Below, piece by piece: positions 32,426 through 40,257 of a DNA stretch of 64,000 nucleotides (position 1 is its first letter; each line of letters starts with the position of its first letter). The stretch is taken from the NCBI GenBank assembly GCA_963746805.1, contig CAVVCQ010000008.1, forward strand, positions 992,001 through 1,056,000, written 5' to 3'. The notes below the pieces were generated by a model. It was given only the letters and a program-made list of their open reading frames with translations, had not been told where the DNA came from and searched no databases. The position numbers were made by a program, and so were the translations under genes. The DNA is from DATHTC01 sp963746805. GTDB taxonomy: Bacteria > Actinomycetota > Thermoleophilia > Gaiellales > Gaiellaceae.

Positions 32426-33256
32426 GTGGCGATGCTCGTACGCGTCGGCACGCGCGGTAGCCGGCTCGCGCTGACGCAGGCCGAGCAGGCCGTCGAGCCG
32501 CTCCGCAGGCCCGGGATCGAGATCGCGCTCGTCCCGATCACGACCGCCGGCGACCGCGACCGGACGAAGCCGTTCGGTGAGATCGGCGCGCGCGGCGTCT
32601 TCGTCAAGGAGATCGAGGAGGCGCTCCTCGGCGGCCGGATCGATGTCGCCGTCCACTCCGCCAAGGACATGACCTCCACCGCCACGGACGGGCTCGCGGT
32701 CGGTGCCTACCCGGCGCGGGAGGACCCGCGCGACGCGCTCTGCGGCGCGGACGGGATCCGTCCAGGGATGCGGATCGGCACGGCGTCGGTGCGGCGCCGG
32801 GCGCAGCTGCTCGCGCTCGAGCCGACGCTGTCGATCGAGCCGCTCCGCGGGAACATCGACACGCGGCTCCGCAAGCGTGGGGAGCGCGGGCTGGACGCGA
32901 TCGTCCTGGCGGCGGCCGGCCTCGAGCGGCTCGGGTTGGGGCACGAGATCGGGCACCGCTTCGATCCGGAGCAGCTGCTGCCGGAGGCCGGACAGGGTGC
33001 GCTCGCGCTGCAGGTGCGGGAGGGCGACGAGCGCCTCGTCGCGGTCGTCGACGACGCCGAGACCCGTCGCCGGGTCGAGGCCGAGCGGGCCTGCGTGGCG
33101 CTGATCGGCGGCGGCTGCCTCGCGCCGGTGGCGGCACATCACGACGGCACGATGCTCACGGCGCTCGTCGCCGACGAGGACGGCCGCTGGGTCGAGCGGC
33201 GGAGCGGCGACGACGCGGAGACCGTCGCCGCCGCGCTCGCGCCGTTCCTTCCGTGA
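32426..33256 (+). CDS. hemC: Porphobilinogen deaminase (hydroxymethylbilane synthase)
   Basis: Polymerises four porphobilinogens. The 276-residue product has VRVGTRGSRLALTQAEQAVE, FVKEIEEALLGGRIDVAVHS with AKDM, RIGTASVRRRAQLLALEPTL, the GNIDTRLRK motif and the cofactor Cys in CVALIGGGCLAPVAAH. It is slightly short, as common in actinobacteria. GTG 32426 or ATG 32432 could start it. It overlaps hemD by 4 nt. Confidence 0.94.
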   Translation: MAMLVRVGTRGSRLALTQAEQAVEPLRRPGIEIALVPITTAGDRDRTKPFGEIGARGVFVKEIEEALLGGRIDVAVHSAKDMTSTATDGLAVGAYPAREDPRDALCGADGIRPGMRIGTASVRRRAQLLALEPTLSIEPLRGNIDTRLRKRGERGLDAIVLAAAGLERLGLGHEIGHRFDPEQLLPEAGQGALALQVREGDERLVAVVDDAETRRRVEAERACVALIGGGCLAPVAAHHDGTMLTALVADEDGRWVERRSGDDAETVAAALAPFLP

Positions 33257-33888
33257 AGGTCGTCGTCACGCGCCCGCGCGGGCGCGCCGCGGAGCTGGTC
33301 GCCCGGCTCGAGTCGCTCGGCTACGAGGTCGTCGTCTGCCCGCTCGTCGAGACCGAGTCGCTGGGCGACGAGCCGGTCGACGTCGATGGCTACGACTGGG
33401 TGATCGTCACGAGCCGCACCGGCGCCGAGGAGCTGCGACGTCGCATGCGCGGGCGGCCGCGGCGGGTGGCGGCCATCGGCCGGGCGACGGCCGAGGCCCT
33501 CGGCGGCGCCGACCTCGTGCCGGCGGTGTCGACGCAGGAGGGCCTGCTCGAGGCTCTGCCGCGCCCCGCGGGACGTGTCCTCTTCGCCGGCGCGGAGGAC
33601 GCGCGGCCGCTGCTCGCCGAGGCGCTCGACGCCGACGTGGTCGCGCTCTACCGCACGCGCCGGCTGCGGCCCGCGGACTTCCCGCAGGACGCCGACGCGG
33701 TCGTGCTCGCGTCCACGTCCGCCGCCGAGGCGTACGGCGCGCTCGGCGTCAGCGTGCCCGCGATCTCGATCGGGCCGCAGACAACCGCCGCGGCGCGCGC
33801 CGCAGACGTCAGAATCCTCGCCGAGGCGCCGACGCACGACGTCGACGGCCTCGTCGAGGCGCTCCAGACATGGTCATCACCTTCCTGA
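33253..33888 (+). CDS. hemD: Uroporphyrinogen-III synthase
   Basis: Cyclises hydroxymethylbilane with D-ring inversion. The 211-residue product reads VKVVVTRPRGRAAELVARLE, YDWVIVTSRTGAEELRRRM and VVLASTSAAEAYGALGVSVP, ending with AISIGPQTTAAARAADVRIL, the weakly conserved but recognisable HemD two-domain pattern. It is shorter than the usual ~250 residues. GTG 33253 overlaps hemC. The 3' end overlaps the DUF62 gene by 19 nt, so translation of the two is coupled. Confidence 0.88.
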   Translation: MKVVVTRPRGRAAELVARLESLGYEVVVCPLVETESLGDEPVDVDGYDWVIVTSRTGAEELRRRMRGRPRRVAAIGRATAEALGGADLVPAVSTQEGLLEALPRPAGRVLFAGAEDARPLLAEALDADVVALYRTRRLRPADFPQDADAVVLASTSAAEAYGALGVSVPAISIGPQTTAAARAADVRILAEAPTHDVDGLVEALQTWSSPS

Positions 33889-34676
33889 CCGACTTCGGCC
33901 TCTCCGACGACTTCGTCGGGGTCTGCCACGGCGTGATGAAGCGGATCGCGCCGGAGTCGCCCGTGATCGACATCACGCACGGGATCCCGCCGCAGGCCGT
34001 GCTGCAGGGCGCGCTCGTGCTCGCGAACACGGTGCCGTACATGCCCGAGGGCGTCCATCTCGCGGTCGTCGACCCGGGCGTGGGCGGCGGGAGGCGGCCG
34101 CTCGCGCTCCGCGACGAGTCCGGGCGGCTCTACGTCGGTCCCGACAACGGGCTCCTCATCCCCGCCGCCGAGGCCAACGGCGGCGTCGCGGAGGCGCGCG
34201 AGCTCACGAATTCGGACTACGCGCTCCCGTCCGTGTCGCGGACATTCCACGGACGCGACCTGTTCGCGCCGGCCGCCGCGCACCTGTCGAAGGGCGTCGA
34301 CCTCGCCGAGCTCGGGCCACCCGTCGCGCTCGACGCGCTCGTCCGGCTCGACCTCCCGGTGCCCGCGGTCGGCGACGCCCGCCTGCGCGCCACGATCCTC
34401 TACGTCGACACGTTCGGGAACGTCCAGCTCAACCTCACGCGCGAGCACCTCGAGCACGTCGGTGTCGAGCCGGGGACGACCGTGGAGCTCGCGGTCGGGC
34501 AGGACCGCTACTACGCGGTCGCGGCTCGCACGTTCGCCGATACGCGTCCCGGTGACCTTCTGCTCTACGAGGACAGCTACCGGAACATCTCGCTCGCGAT
34601 CAACCGGGGCAGCGCAGCCTCGATCCTCAAGGCCCGCGCCGGCCTCGAGCTCGTGATCGTCCCAGAGCGGATCTAG
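33870..34676 (+). CDS. SAM hydrolase / SAM hydroxide adenosyltransferase (DUF62)
   Basis: DUF62 enzymes split S-adenosylmethionine into adenosine and methionine. They are relatives of the SAM fluorinase and chlorinase. The 268-residue product shows ITFLTDFGLSDDFVGVCHGV, VIDITHGIPPQAVLQGALVL, VVDPGVGGGRRPLALR, YVGPDNGLLIPAAEANGGV, FHGRDLFAPAAAHLSKGVDL and SYRNISLAINRGSAASILKA. The halogenase-specific insertion is not apparent, so hydrolysis is more likely than halogenation. It ends the ccm-hem operon. Confidence 0.9.
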   Translation: MVITFLTDFGLSDDFVGVCHGVMKRIAPESPVIDITHGIPPQAVLQGALVLANTVPYMPEGVHLAVVDPGVGGGRRPLALRDESGRLYVGPDNGLLIPAAEANGGVAEARELTNSDYALPSVSRTFHGRDLFAPAAAHLSKGVDLAELGPPVALDALVRLDLPVPAVGDARLRATILYVDTFGNVQLNLTREHLEHVGVEPGTTVELAVGQDRYYAVAARTFADTRPGDLLLYEDSYRNISLAINRGSAASILKARAGLELVIVPERI

Positions 34677-34687
34677 TCGCGAAAAGG

Positions 34688-34727
34688 AGGGACGTCCGTG
34701 CCGGTGCTACCGCGCGCGAACGTCCCT
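34688..34727 (+). terminator. Inverted repeat after the hem operon
   Basis: AGGGACGT (34688-34695) pairs with ACGTCCCT (34720-34727) around a 24-nt GC-rich loop, 11 nt after the DUF62 stop. The following stretch 34728-34861 has no gene. It contains GTGTCAGACAC at 34814-34824, one base different from the GTGTCAGGCAC arm at 44268. Confidence 0.45.
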
Positions 34728-34861
34728 GTGCGGCGAGCATAAGCCTCCGCGGCCGGACCTGCAAACGAGGAGCAACGGCCAGTCGCTCGCCATGTCCCGC
34801 ACGACCACGGCCGGTGTCAGACACTGATGCGACCAAGCCCACGGGTCAGTCGGACCAGGTC

Positions 34862-35135
34862 TCGGACGGGCGGGATCGCCGCGTGCCCCGTCCAGGGGCA
34901 CAGCGCATCCCGCCCGTCACGACACGCCACGTGCCTATGAGAACAGGTTCCTGGCCGGAGCGCCCGCACCGCAGGTGCGCGCGCGCAGGCCACACGAACC
35001 AGGCCCGGCCACTGCAACGAGAGACGGCCCCTCGGCCGAAGGGCGGTTCATCCGCCCGAGAGGCCACGCAGACGTGACTCGAAGCCCTCAGGCAGAAGGA
35101 GGGGGCTCGTGGGGGAACCATGGGTTCCCCCACGC
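34862..35135 (-). repeat. Structured 274-nt repeat element, copy 1
   Basis: Near-identical (about 96%, seven substitutions and three single-base indels by eye) to 60738-61008, in opposite orientation. It starts 2 nt after the stop of the purine permease gene and runs in that gene's direction. Four hairpins are predicted. A: 12-bp stem at 35108-35119/35123-35134 with a 3-nt loop. B: a 10-bp GGCCTCTCGG stem enclosing a GCGG/CCGC hairpin. C: a 7-bp TGGCCGG stem enclosing an 11-position GC stem. D: a 12-bp stem at 34865-34876/34907-34918 enclosing a 7-bp GTGCCCC stem. The single-base indels break every reading frame, so it does not encode a protein. Confidence 0.9.
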
Positions 35136-35137
35136 CC

Positions 35138-36592
35138 TTAAATCCAGCTGAGGTTGTCCTGCAGGAGCGGGACGAGGAAGTAGAGCGCGAACGCGCCGGC
35201 CGCGATCCACATGAACGGGTCGACGTCGCGCGCCTTGCCCTGCGCCGCGCGGATGATCACGTAGGCGATGAACCCGAAGCCGATCCCGTTCGTGATCGAG
35301 TACGTGAACGGCATCAGCATGATGATGAGCGCAGCGGGGAGGCCGATCTCGAGCAGCGAGAAGTCGATGCCCGCGAGCTTGCGCCGGTCGCCTTCCGCCT
35401 CGGCCTCCGCCTCGGTCAGCACCGAGACCATGAGGAAGCCGACGATGATGAGCGCGGCCGCGGTGGCCTGCGGCGGCACCATCCCGATGATCGGCGCGAA
35501 GAACATGAAGGGCAGGAACAGCGCCCCGGCGACGACGGCGACCCAGCCCGTACGGCCGCCGGCGCTCACGCCCGAGCCCGACTCGATGTAGGTCGTCGCG
35601 GACGAGGAGGACGCCGCGCCGCCGGCGACGGCTGCCAGCGAGTCGACGAGCAGCGGCTTCCGCACCTCGGGGAAGTTGCCCTTGTCGTCCACGTAGCCGG
35701 CCGCCTTCCCGACGCCCACGAGCGTGCCCATCGTGTCGAAGAAGTCCGCCATGAACAGCGTGAACACCCACACGATCGCCGAGATGACGGCCAGTTCGGT
35801 GAAGGCGTCGAAGTTGAAGTTGCCGAGCAGAGCCAGGTCCGGCGTCTCGTACACGTCGCCCGGCCAGGAGGCCCCGGCCACGAAGCCGGCGTCGTTCCCG
35901 GAGGCCTCGTTGATGATCACGGCCAGGGTCGTCGCGAGGATGATCCCGACGACGAGGTCGCCGCGGAAGCCCCGGGCACGGAGGACGATCGTGACGATCA
36001 GCCCGAAGACGGCGACGAGGATCGGCCAGGTCGTGAGGGTGCCGAGGGTGACGGGGGTGCCCTCGCCGCGGACGACGATCCCCGCCTGGTTGAGCCCGAT
36101 GAAGGCGATGAAGAGCCCGATGCCGATCGCGATCGCCTTCTTCAGGTCGAGTGGGATGGCGTGGAAGATCTTCTCCCGCCAACCGGTGAGGACGAGGGCC
36201 GTGACGGCGATGCCCTCCAGCACGATGAGGCCCATGGCGGCCGGGAACGACAGCCCCTCGCCGACGACGAGGCCGAAGGCGACGACGGCGTTGATCCCGA
36301 GCCCGGGCGCGATCGCGTAGGCCATGTTCGTGTACAGGCCCATCGCGATCGTCATCACGCCGGCGACGAGACAGGTGACGGCGAGGACCTGGTTGAACGG
36401 CAGTCCGAGCGGCGCGAGGTCGGCGATCCCCGCGAAGCTCAGGATCTGCGGGTTCACGAAGATGATGTACGACATCACGATGAAGGTCGTGACGCCGGCC
36501 ATCGTGTCGCGCGCGAGCGTGGTGCCGTGCTCGGCGAAGCGGAAATGGCGCTCGAGGAACGATGCCCTCAGCGACCCGGCCATCTCGGCCAT
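35138..36592 (-). CDS. NCS2-family purine permease (AzgA-like)
   Basis: Proton-coupled uptake of adenine, guanine or hypoxanthine. The 484-residue product starts at ATG 36590-36592 after a GGGAG site. It has about 13 helices and the AzgA pattern: TTFIVMSYIIFVNPQILSFA, LYTNMAYAIAPGLGINAVVA, FMADFFDTMGTLVGVGKAAG and TTYIESGSGVSAGGRTGWVA. An acidic loop (LTEAEAEAEGDRRKLAG) precedes the last helices. The coding sequence is followed after 2 nt by repeat copy 1, whose first hairpin may serve as its terminator. Confidence 0.93.
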   Translation of the reverse strand: MAEMAGSLRASFLERHFRFAEHGTTLARDTMAGVTTFIVMSYIIFVNPQILSFAGIADLAPLGLPFNQVLAVTCLVAGVMTIAMGLYTNMAYAIAPGLGINAVVAFGLVVGEGLSFPAAMGLIVLEGIAVTALVLTGWREKIFHAIPLDLKKAIAIGIGLFIAFIGLNQAGIVVRGEGTPVTLGTLTTWPILVAVFGLIVTIVLRARGFRGDLVVGIILATTLAVIINEASGNDAGFVAGASWPGDVYETPDLALLGNFNFDAFTELAVISAIVWVFTLFMADFFDTMGTLVGVGKAAGYVDDKGNFPEVRKPLLVDSLAAVAGGAASSSSATTYIESGSGVSAGGRTGWVAVVAGALFLPFMFFAPIIGMVPPQATAAALIIVGFLMVSVLTEAEAEAEGDRRKLAGIDFSLLEIGLPAALIIMLMPFTYSITNGIGFGFIAYVIIRAAQGKARDVDPFMWIAAGAFALYFLVPLLQDNLSWI

Positions 36593-36701
36593 GAGCTCCC
36601 TTCTCCTTCGGTTGGAACGATGGAGCCGTGAACGTAAAGCGCGAGTCGGCCGGACGAGAAGCAGCCGCGGGCGTGCGAAGCACGCTCGTTGCGGCAAATC
36701 G

Positions 36702-37823
36702 CTAGACGGCGGCGAACCGGCGGAGCGAGAACGGCGTCAGGTCGAAGCGCGGCTGCTCGCCCGTCGCCAGGTCCGCGAGCACCTCGCCGATCGCCGGCGC
36801 GAACTTGAAGCCGTGGCCCGAGCACGGGCTGGCGACGACGACGCGCTCGTCCTCCGGCAGGAGGTCGATGACGAAGTGCTCGTCGGGTGTGTTCGTGTAG
36901 AGGCAGATCGCCGCCTCGCGCAGCGCGCCGTCGCCGGCGGGGAAGAAGCGCCGGACGAGACCGCGGATCGTCTCCTCGTCCTCGGGGCGGAGGCTGCGCT
37001 CGACCGCGTCCGGCGTCGCCGCCTCGCCGTGGTGGTGGACGGCGACCTTGAACCCGTCGCCGACGTCCGGGAAGCCGTAGAACGCCCAGCCGGGCTCCCA
37101 CTCCCAGACGAAGATCGGAAACCGGTCGGGCCCGAAGAGCTCCGGCCGCCGCGGTGCGAGCCAGAGCAGCGGCTGCCGGGCTGCGGTGAAGGTGCCGGCG
37201 AGCTCCGGCACGAGCTCCGGGAGCCACGGGCCCGCAGAGACGACGATCCGCTCGGCCGCGTAGGTGCCGCGCCCGGTGCGCAGCTCGTTGCCGGCCAGCT
37301 CGAGCACGGGCTCGTCGAAGCGGAGGTCGGCTCCGGCCTCGGCCGCGAGCGCGAGCGCCGCCGCCACCGCCGCCTCGGGCTCGAGGAAGCCCGCACGCGG
37401 TTCGAAGATCGCCGCGTGCTCGTCCGGCACCGCATAGGCGGGAAAGCGTTCGCGTACGTCCCCGGCCGACAGCTCCTCGTAGGGCAGGCCGTGCTCGACC
37501 GCGCTCGCCCGCGCGCCGGCGACGACCTCCGAGTCGGGCGCGCCGAGCATCAGCCCGCCGGTGACGGTCAGGACGTGGGTGCCGGAGCGTTCCTCGAGTT
37601 GCCGCCAGAGCTCGTATGCACGCTGGACGAAGGGGACGTAGAGCGGCTCCTCGAAGTACGCCTCGCGGATGATCCTCGTCCGGCCGTGCGTCGAGCCGAG
37701 CGTGTGCGGCGGGTGGTAGCGATCGAGCCCGAGGACGCTCCGGCCGCGCGACGCGAGCGCGAGCACCGTCTGGCTGCCCATCGCGCCGAGGCCGACCACG
37801 GCGACGTCGTACCGCCGGGGCAC
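36702..37823 (-). CDS. N-methyltryptophan/sarcosine oxidase-type flavoprotein (SoxA/MTOX)
   Basis: An FAD enzyme that oxidises N-methyl amino acids to the amino acid, formaldehyde and hydrogen peroxide. The 373-residue product has an FAD-binding Rossmann start (YDVAVVGLGAMGSQTVLALA), LGSTHGRTRIIREAYFEEPL and the covalent-flavin Cys motif SPCSGHGFKFAPAIGEVLAD. GTG 37821-37823 lies 2 nt after the stop of the SRPBCC gene. Length is typical of monomeric sarcosine oxidase. The exact substrate cannot be read from the sequence. Confidence 0.9.
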   Translation of the reverse strand: MPRRYDVAVVGLGAMGSQTVLALASRGRSVLGLDRYHPPHTLGSTHGRTRIIREAYFEEPLYVPFVQRAYELWRQLEERSGTHVLTVTGGLMLGAPDSEVVAGARASAVEHGLPYEELSAGDVRERFPAYAVPDEHAAIFEPRAGFLEPEAAVAAALALAAEAGADLRFDEPVLELAGNELRTGRGTYAAERIVVSAGPWLPELVPELAGTFTAARQPLLWLAPRRPELFGPDRFPIFVWEWEPGWAFYGFPDVGDGFKVAVHHHGEAATPDAVERSLRPEDEETIRGLVRRFFPAGDGALREAAICLYTNTPDEHFVIDLLPEDERVVVASPCSGHGFKFAPAIGEVLADLATGEQPRFDLTPFSLRRFAAV

Positions 37824-37825
37824 GG

Positions 37826-38264
37826 CTAGCTCCGGAGCTCCCGCTCGAGCGCGTCGAACGTCTGCGTGAACGCGCGCCGGATCCCGCGCGCGAGCAGCAC
37901 GCGGTCGAACACGCCGGCGAGCCCGCCTCGGGGCTCGTACTCGACGGCCAGCCGGTAGGCGAAGCCGTCGCCGTCGGGCTCGAAGCCACGCTCGTGGCGG
38001 GCGTCCGGAAGCCCCGGCTGCGTGCTCGAGTACGTGACGAGCCGGTTCGGCTCGAACTGCGTGATCGTCATCGTCAGCTCGCGCTCCCGGCCCAGCAGCC
38101 GCGTCACCATCCGGGCGGTGTCGCCGACTCGCGCCCCAGCTCGAGCCCTCCTCCAGGCGCACGTAGCCCGGCCAGAACGTCGGCCAGTTCGCGGGATCGG
38201 TGATGAATGCGAACCCGCGCTCGACCGGGACGTCGTAGCGCCTGACCGCTTCGAGTCGCGGCAT
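37826..38264 (-). CDS. SRPBCC (START/polyketide-cyclase-like) protein, one frameshift
   Basis: A small hydrophobic-ligand-binding fold protein. The N-terminal half (RYDVPVERGFAFITDPANWP, WPGYVRLEEGSSW) and C-terminal half (ITQFEPNRLVTYSSTQPGLP, FDRVLLARGIRRAFTQTFDA) lie in different frames, joined at a CCCC run on the plus strand (38134-38137). Removing one base gives a normal ~145-residue protein. ATG 38262-38264 has a TAGATT hexamer ending 6 nt upstream on the minus strand, so this is a leaderless first gene of the SRPBCC-oxidase pair. The ligand is unknown. Confidence 0.82.
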
Positions 38265-38273
38265 GAGGCGAAT

Positions 38274-38948
38274 CTAACCGGAGCTGCCGGTCTCGGCGTG
38301 CGGTGCCCCGACCGGCTTCGACTCGGGCGAGCCGCGCTGGCGGAGGTAGATCGAGAACGCGACCATCGTCGCGACGGCGAGGAACTCCGATTGCCAGTTC
38401 TGGAGCGTGCGATTCCAGAAGTCCGCCTCGCGGAGGTAGGCCAGCCACGAGACCGTCGGGTCGCCGTGCGCCGCCTGCTCCTCGTCGAACATCCGCCAGT
38501 TGGACAGCGATTGTGCGAACCACGCCGCGAGGAAGATCCCGAGCATCGCGAGCCCGAGCGAGTTCTCGTAGACCTTCAGCCGCAGTCCGCGCACCTTCGC
38601 CCACGCGGGCGCGTCGCGCGGGGCGTGCTCACCGACCCTCGCGTCGGCGTCCGACTCGGGCCCGGCCTCCTCGGGCTTCTTCGACTCCGTCGACCCGCGC
38701 TGCACCAGCCAGACGGTGGCGACGATGATCAGCGTGAACTGCAGGAACTCGGACTGCCAGTTCTCCATCACGTTGCCGCCGAAGTCCGCGGAGACGAGGT
38801 AACGCCCGTACGAGATGGTCGGCTGGTCGTGGCTCTGCTGCTGCTCGTTGAAGGCGACGAAGCCGGCAACCGACTGGCCGACGAGCGCGAGCAGGAAGAT
38901 GGCGAGGAAGAAGACGGTCAGGCTCTGGTCGGCCAGCCACCTGCGCAT
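38274..38948 (-). CDS. DUF6766-like membrane protein with internal duplication
   Basis: A 224-residue protein made of two similar halves, each with two helices around an extracellular loop. Compare LVGQSVAGFVAFNEQQQSHD with FAQSLSNWRMFDEEQAAHGD, and NVMENWQSEFLQFTLIIVAT with RTLQNWQSEFLAVATMVAFS. Each half ends in LxQRGSxESK. The NWQSEFL repeat is striking. The function is unknown. I assign DUF6766 from memory of this pattern. The ATG overlaps the stop of the 27-residue gene upstream (TGATG), so translation is coupled. Confidence 0.8.
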   Translation of the reverse strand: MRRWLADQSLTVFFLAIFLLALVGQSVAGFVAFNEQQQSHDQPTISYGRYLVSADFGGNVMENWQSEFLQFTLIIVATVWLVQRGSTESKKPEEAGPESDADARVGEHAPRDAPAWAKVRGLRLKVYENSLGLAMLGIFLAAWFAQSLSNWRMFDEEQAAHGDPTVSWLAYLREADFWNRTLQNWQSEFLAVATMVAFSIYLRQRGSPESKPVGAPHAETGSSG

Positions 38949-39031
38949 CACAGTCCTGCCGCGCCGACGACGCCGTAGAGCACGAGCCCGGCGAGGATGA
39001 TCGACCAGGTGACCACGAAGACGGTTCGCAT
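38948..39031 (-). CDS. 27-residue single-helix membrane microprotein
   Basis: The sequence is MRTVFVVTWSIILAGLVLYG followed by VVGAAGL: one transmembrane helix and almost nothing else. A strong Shine-Dalgarno (GGAGGGAGC) precedes the ATG at 39029-39031, and the TGA overlaps the ATG of the DUF6766-like gene (TGATG). The good ribosome site and exact coupling make translation likely in spite of the length. It may be a subunit or a leader peptide of the downstream membrane protein. Confidence 0.6.
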   Translation of the reverse strand: MRTVFVVTWSIILAGLVLYGVVGAAGL

Positions 39032-39098
39032 TGCTCCCTCCGAAGACCGGCGACGTCTGGGTTTTCCGAGGCGACGGAGCGGTGAAACGCGGAGAGCC

Positions 39099-39281
39099 GT
39101 GTGGGTCCCTCTGGTTCTCTCGGTCGTCCTCCTGGCCGTCGTGGTCGCGGTGCATTGGAGCGTCCGGGACGCGTTCGGGGCCGAGCTGCGCAAGAACGCA
39201 CCGGTCGCGATCCTGCTCGTGGCCGTCCTCGCCGCGATCGTGCTGCTGCCGCCCCTCGCCTGGGCCGTGAGCGCGCTCTGA
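39099..39281 (+). CDS. Putative 60-residue two-helix membrane protein
   Basis: From GTG 39099 (after GCGGAGAG) the product has two hydrophobic helices (VWVPLVLSVVLLAVVVAVHW and APVAILLVAVLAAIVLLPPL) joined by RDAFGAELRKN. The same frame is open back to 38997, but that longer form would run through the 27-residue gene on the other strand. I find no family. It is divergent from the microprotein/DUF6766 pair and could be functionally linked to it. Confidence 0.45.
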   Translation: MWVPLVLSVVLLAVVVAVHWSVRDAFGAELRKNAPVAILLVAVLAAIVLLPPLAWAVSAL

Positions 39282-39369
39282 CGCTCGCGCTCACGGCCAC
39301 CGACCTTCCATCCGACATGTGCGTCGCGCCGTGCGCGAGCCACGAGCATCGACTCGACGGGGCGCTGCG

Positions 39370-39864
39370 CTAACCGCTCGTCTCGTTCGGGTCCTCCTGC
39401 TCGGCGAGCTTCAGCGAGCCGTTCCGGACGTCCGCGAGATGACGCTTCTGGATCGGCAGCGCCCACGCCACGAGCGAACGCGTCTCCGCATGCGCGGCGC
39501 GGTCGGCGAGCACGCCGACGATCTCCCAGTGCCCGACCTCGCCCGCCTCGGCCATCGTCAGGAACTCGAAGCCGTCGAGCGCGTCGCTCTTTCCGCCCAG
39601 GTAGGTCTGCATCATCTCGGTCGCTTCCTGCTTCGTCTCCCGGGCCTGCTCGAGGATCGCCGTCTTCTTGCCGTCGAAGCCGCCGGCCAGCTCCTCGCAC
39701 CGGCGCGCCGTCTCCTCGGCTTCCTCGCCCATCCGGTCGAGCACGGCCGTCAACTCCCGATCGTCGTCCGCGAGCCCCTTCACCGTCGCAGTCGCTCCCT
39801 TGGCCGCCTGCGCCAGTCCGAGCACCTCGGCCAGCTTGCTCTCGAGATTCGTCAGCTCGGCCAT
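39370..39864 (-). CDS. Ferritin-like (DUF892-type) helical protein, tentative
   Basis: A 164-residue, mostly helical protein: LTNLESKLAEVLGLAQAAKG, ELTAVLDRMGEEAEETARRC, ALDGFEFLTMAEAGEVGHWE and SLVAWALPIQKRHLADV. The E-x3-H spacing (EVGHWE) and a second Glu/His helix resemble YciE/DUF892 ferritin-like proteins, but metal ligands are not all evident. It ends DPNETSG. It sits 2 nt downstream of the small basic gene at 39867-40100 and is probably cotranscribed with it. The role is unknown; stress or metal handling is only a guess. Confidence 0.55.
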   Translation of the reverse strand: MAELTNLESKLAEVLGLAQAAKGATATVKGLADDDRELTAVLDRMGEEAEETARRCEELAGGFDGKKTAILEQARETKQEATEMMQTYLGGKSDALDGFEFLTMAEAGEVGHWEIVGVLADRAAHAETRSLVAWALPIQKRHLADVRNGSLKLAEQEDPNETSG

Positions 39865-39866
39865 CG

Positions 39867-40100
39867 CTACGACTTCCTCGCCGTGGCCTTGCCGCCCTTG
39901 CGACCGGCGGCCTTCTTCTGCGCGGTCGTCCCGCCCTGCGACGACGACGAGCGAGAGGTCGACGAGCCAGACTTCTTCCCGCCGCGGCTCGACGCGCCCG
40001 GCGAGTTCGCGATCCTCGCCGCCCGCTCCTTCGACATCCCCTTGTCCTTGAGCGCCTCGTACTGCTTCTCGTTCTTCACGTTCGCGCGTTTCGCAGGCAA
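39867..40100 (-). CDS. Small basic Ser/Lys-rich protein (DUF7218-like)
   Basis: A 77-residue protein. The N-terminal segment RANVKNEKQYEALKDKGMSK and ERAARIANSPGASSRGGKKS resembles a conserved actinobacterial family often labelled DUF7218 or 'plasmid stabilisation'. The second half is a disordered Ser/Gly/Lys tail ending KGGKATARKS, a likely nucleic-acid-binding tail. ATG at 40098-40100. No partner toxin is visible, so the plasmid-stabilisation label should not be trusted. Confidence 0.6.
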   Translation of the reverse strand: MPAKRANVKNEKQYEALKDKGMSKERAARIANSPGASSRGGKKSGSSTSRSSSSQGGTTAQKKAAGRKGGKATARKS

Positions 40101-40257
40101 CTCGCAACCCCTTTCCTCGGTGTGAACGTTCGGCCCGTGCGACTACCCGAGCCGACACCGAGGAAACGTCGGACGGTGCGGCCCGACTGTCGGGTCTGCG
40201 CCGCCCGAACCGCCGTGCTGAAACCCACAGGAAGTTCGGACGGGGCCTGATGGAACA

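Noticed and set aside
34814..35133. Short frames on both strands inside repeat copy 1 (and 60805-61038 in copy 2)
   Set aside because: The three single-base indels between copies put the shared peptide (ASRADEPPFGRGAVSRCSGR) into different frames downstream, so no protein is conserved. The changes respect hairpins instead.
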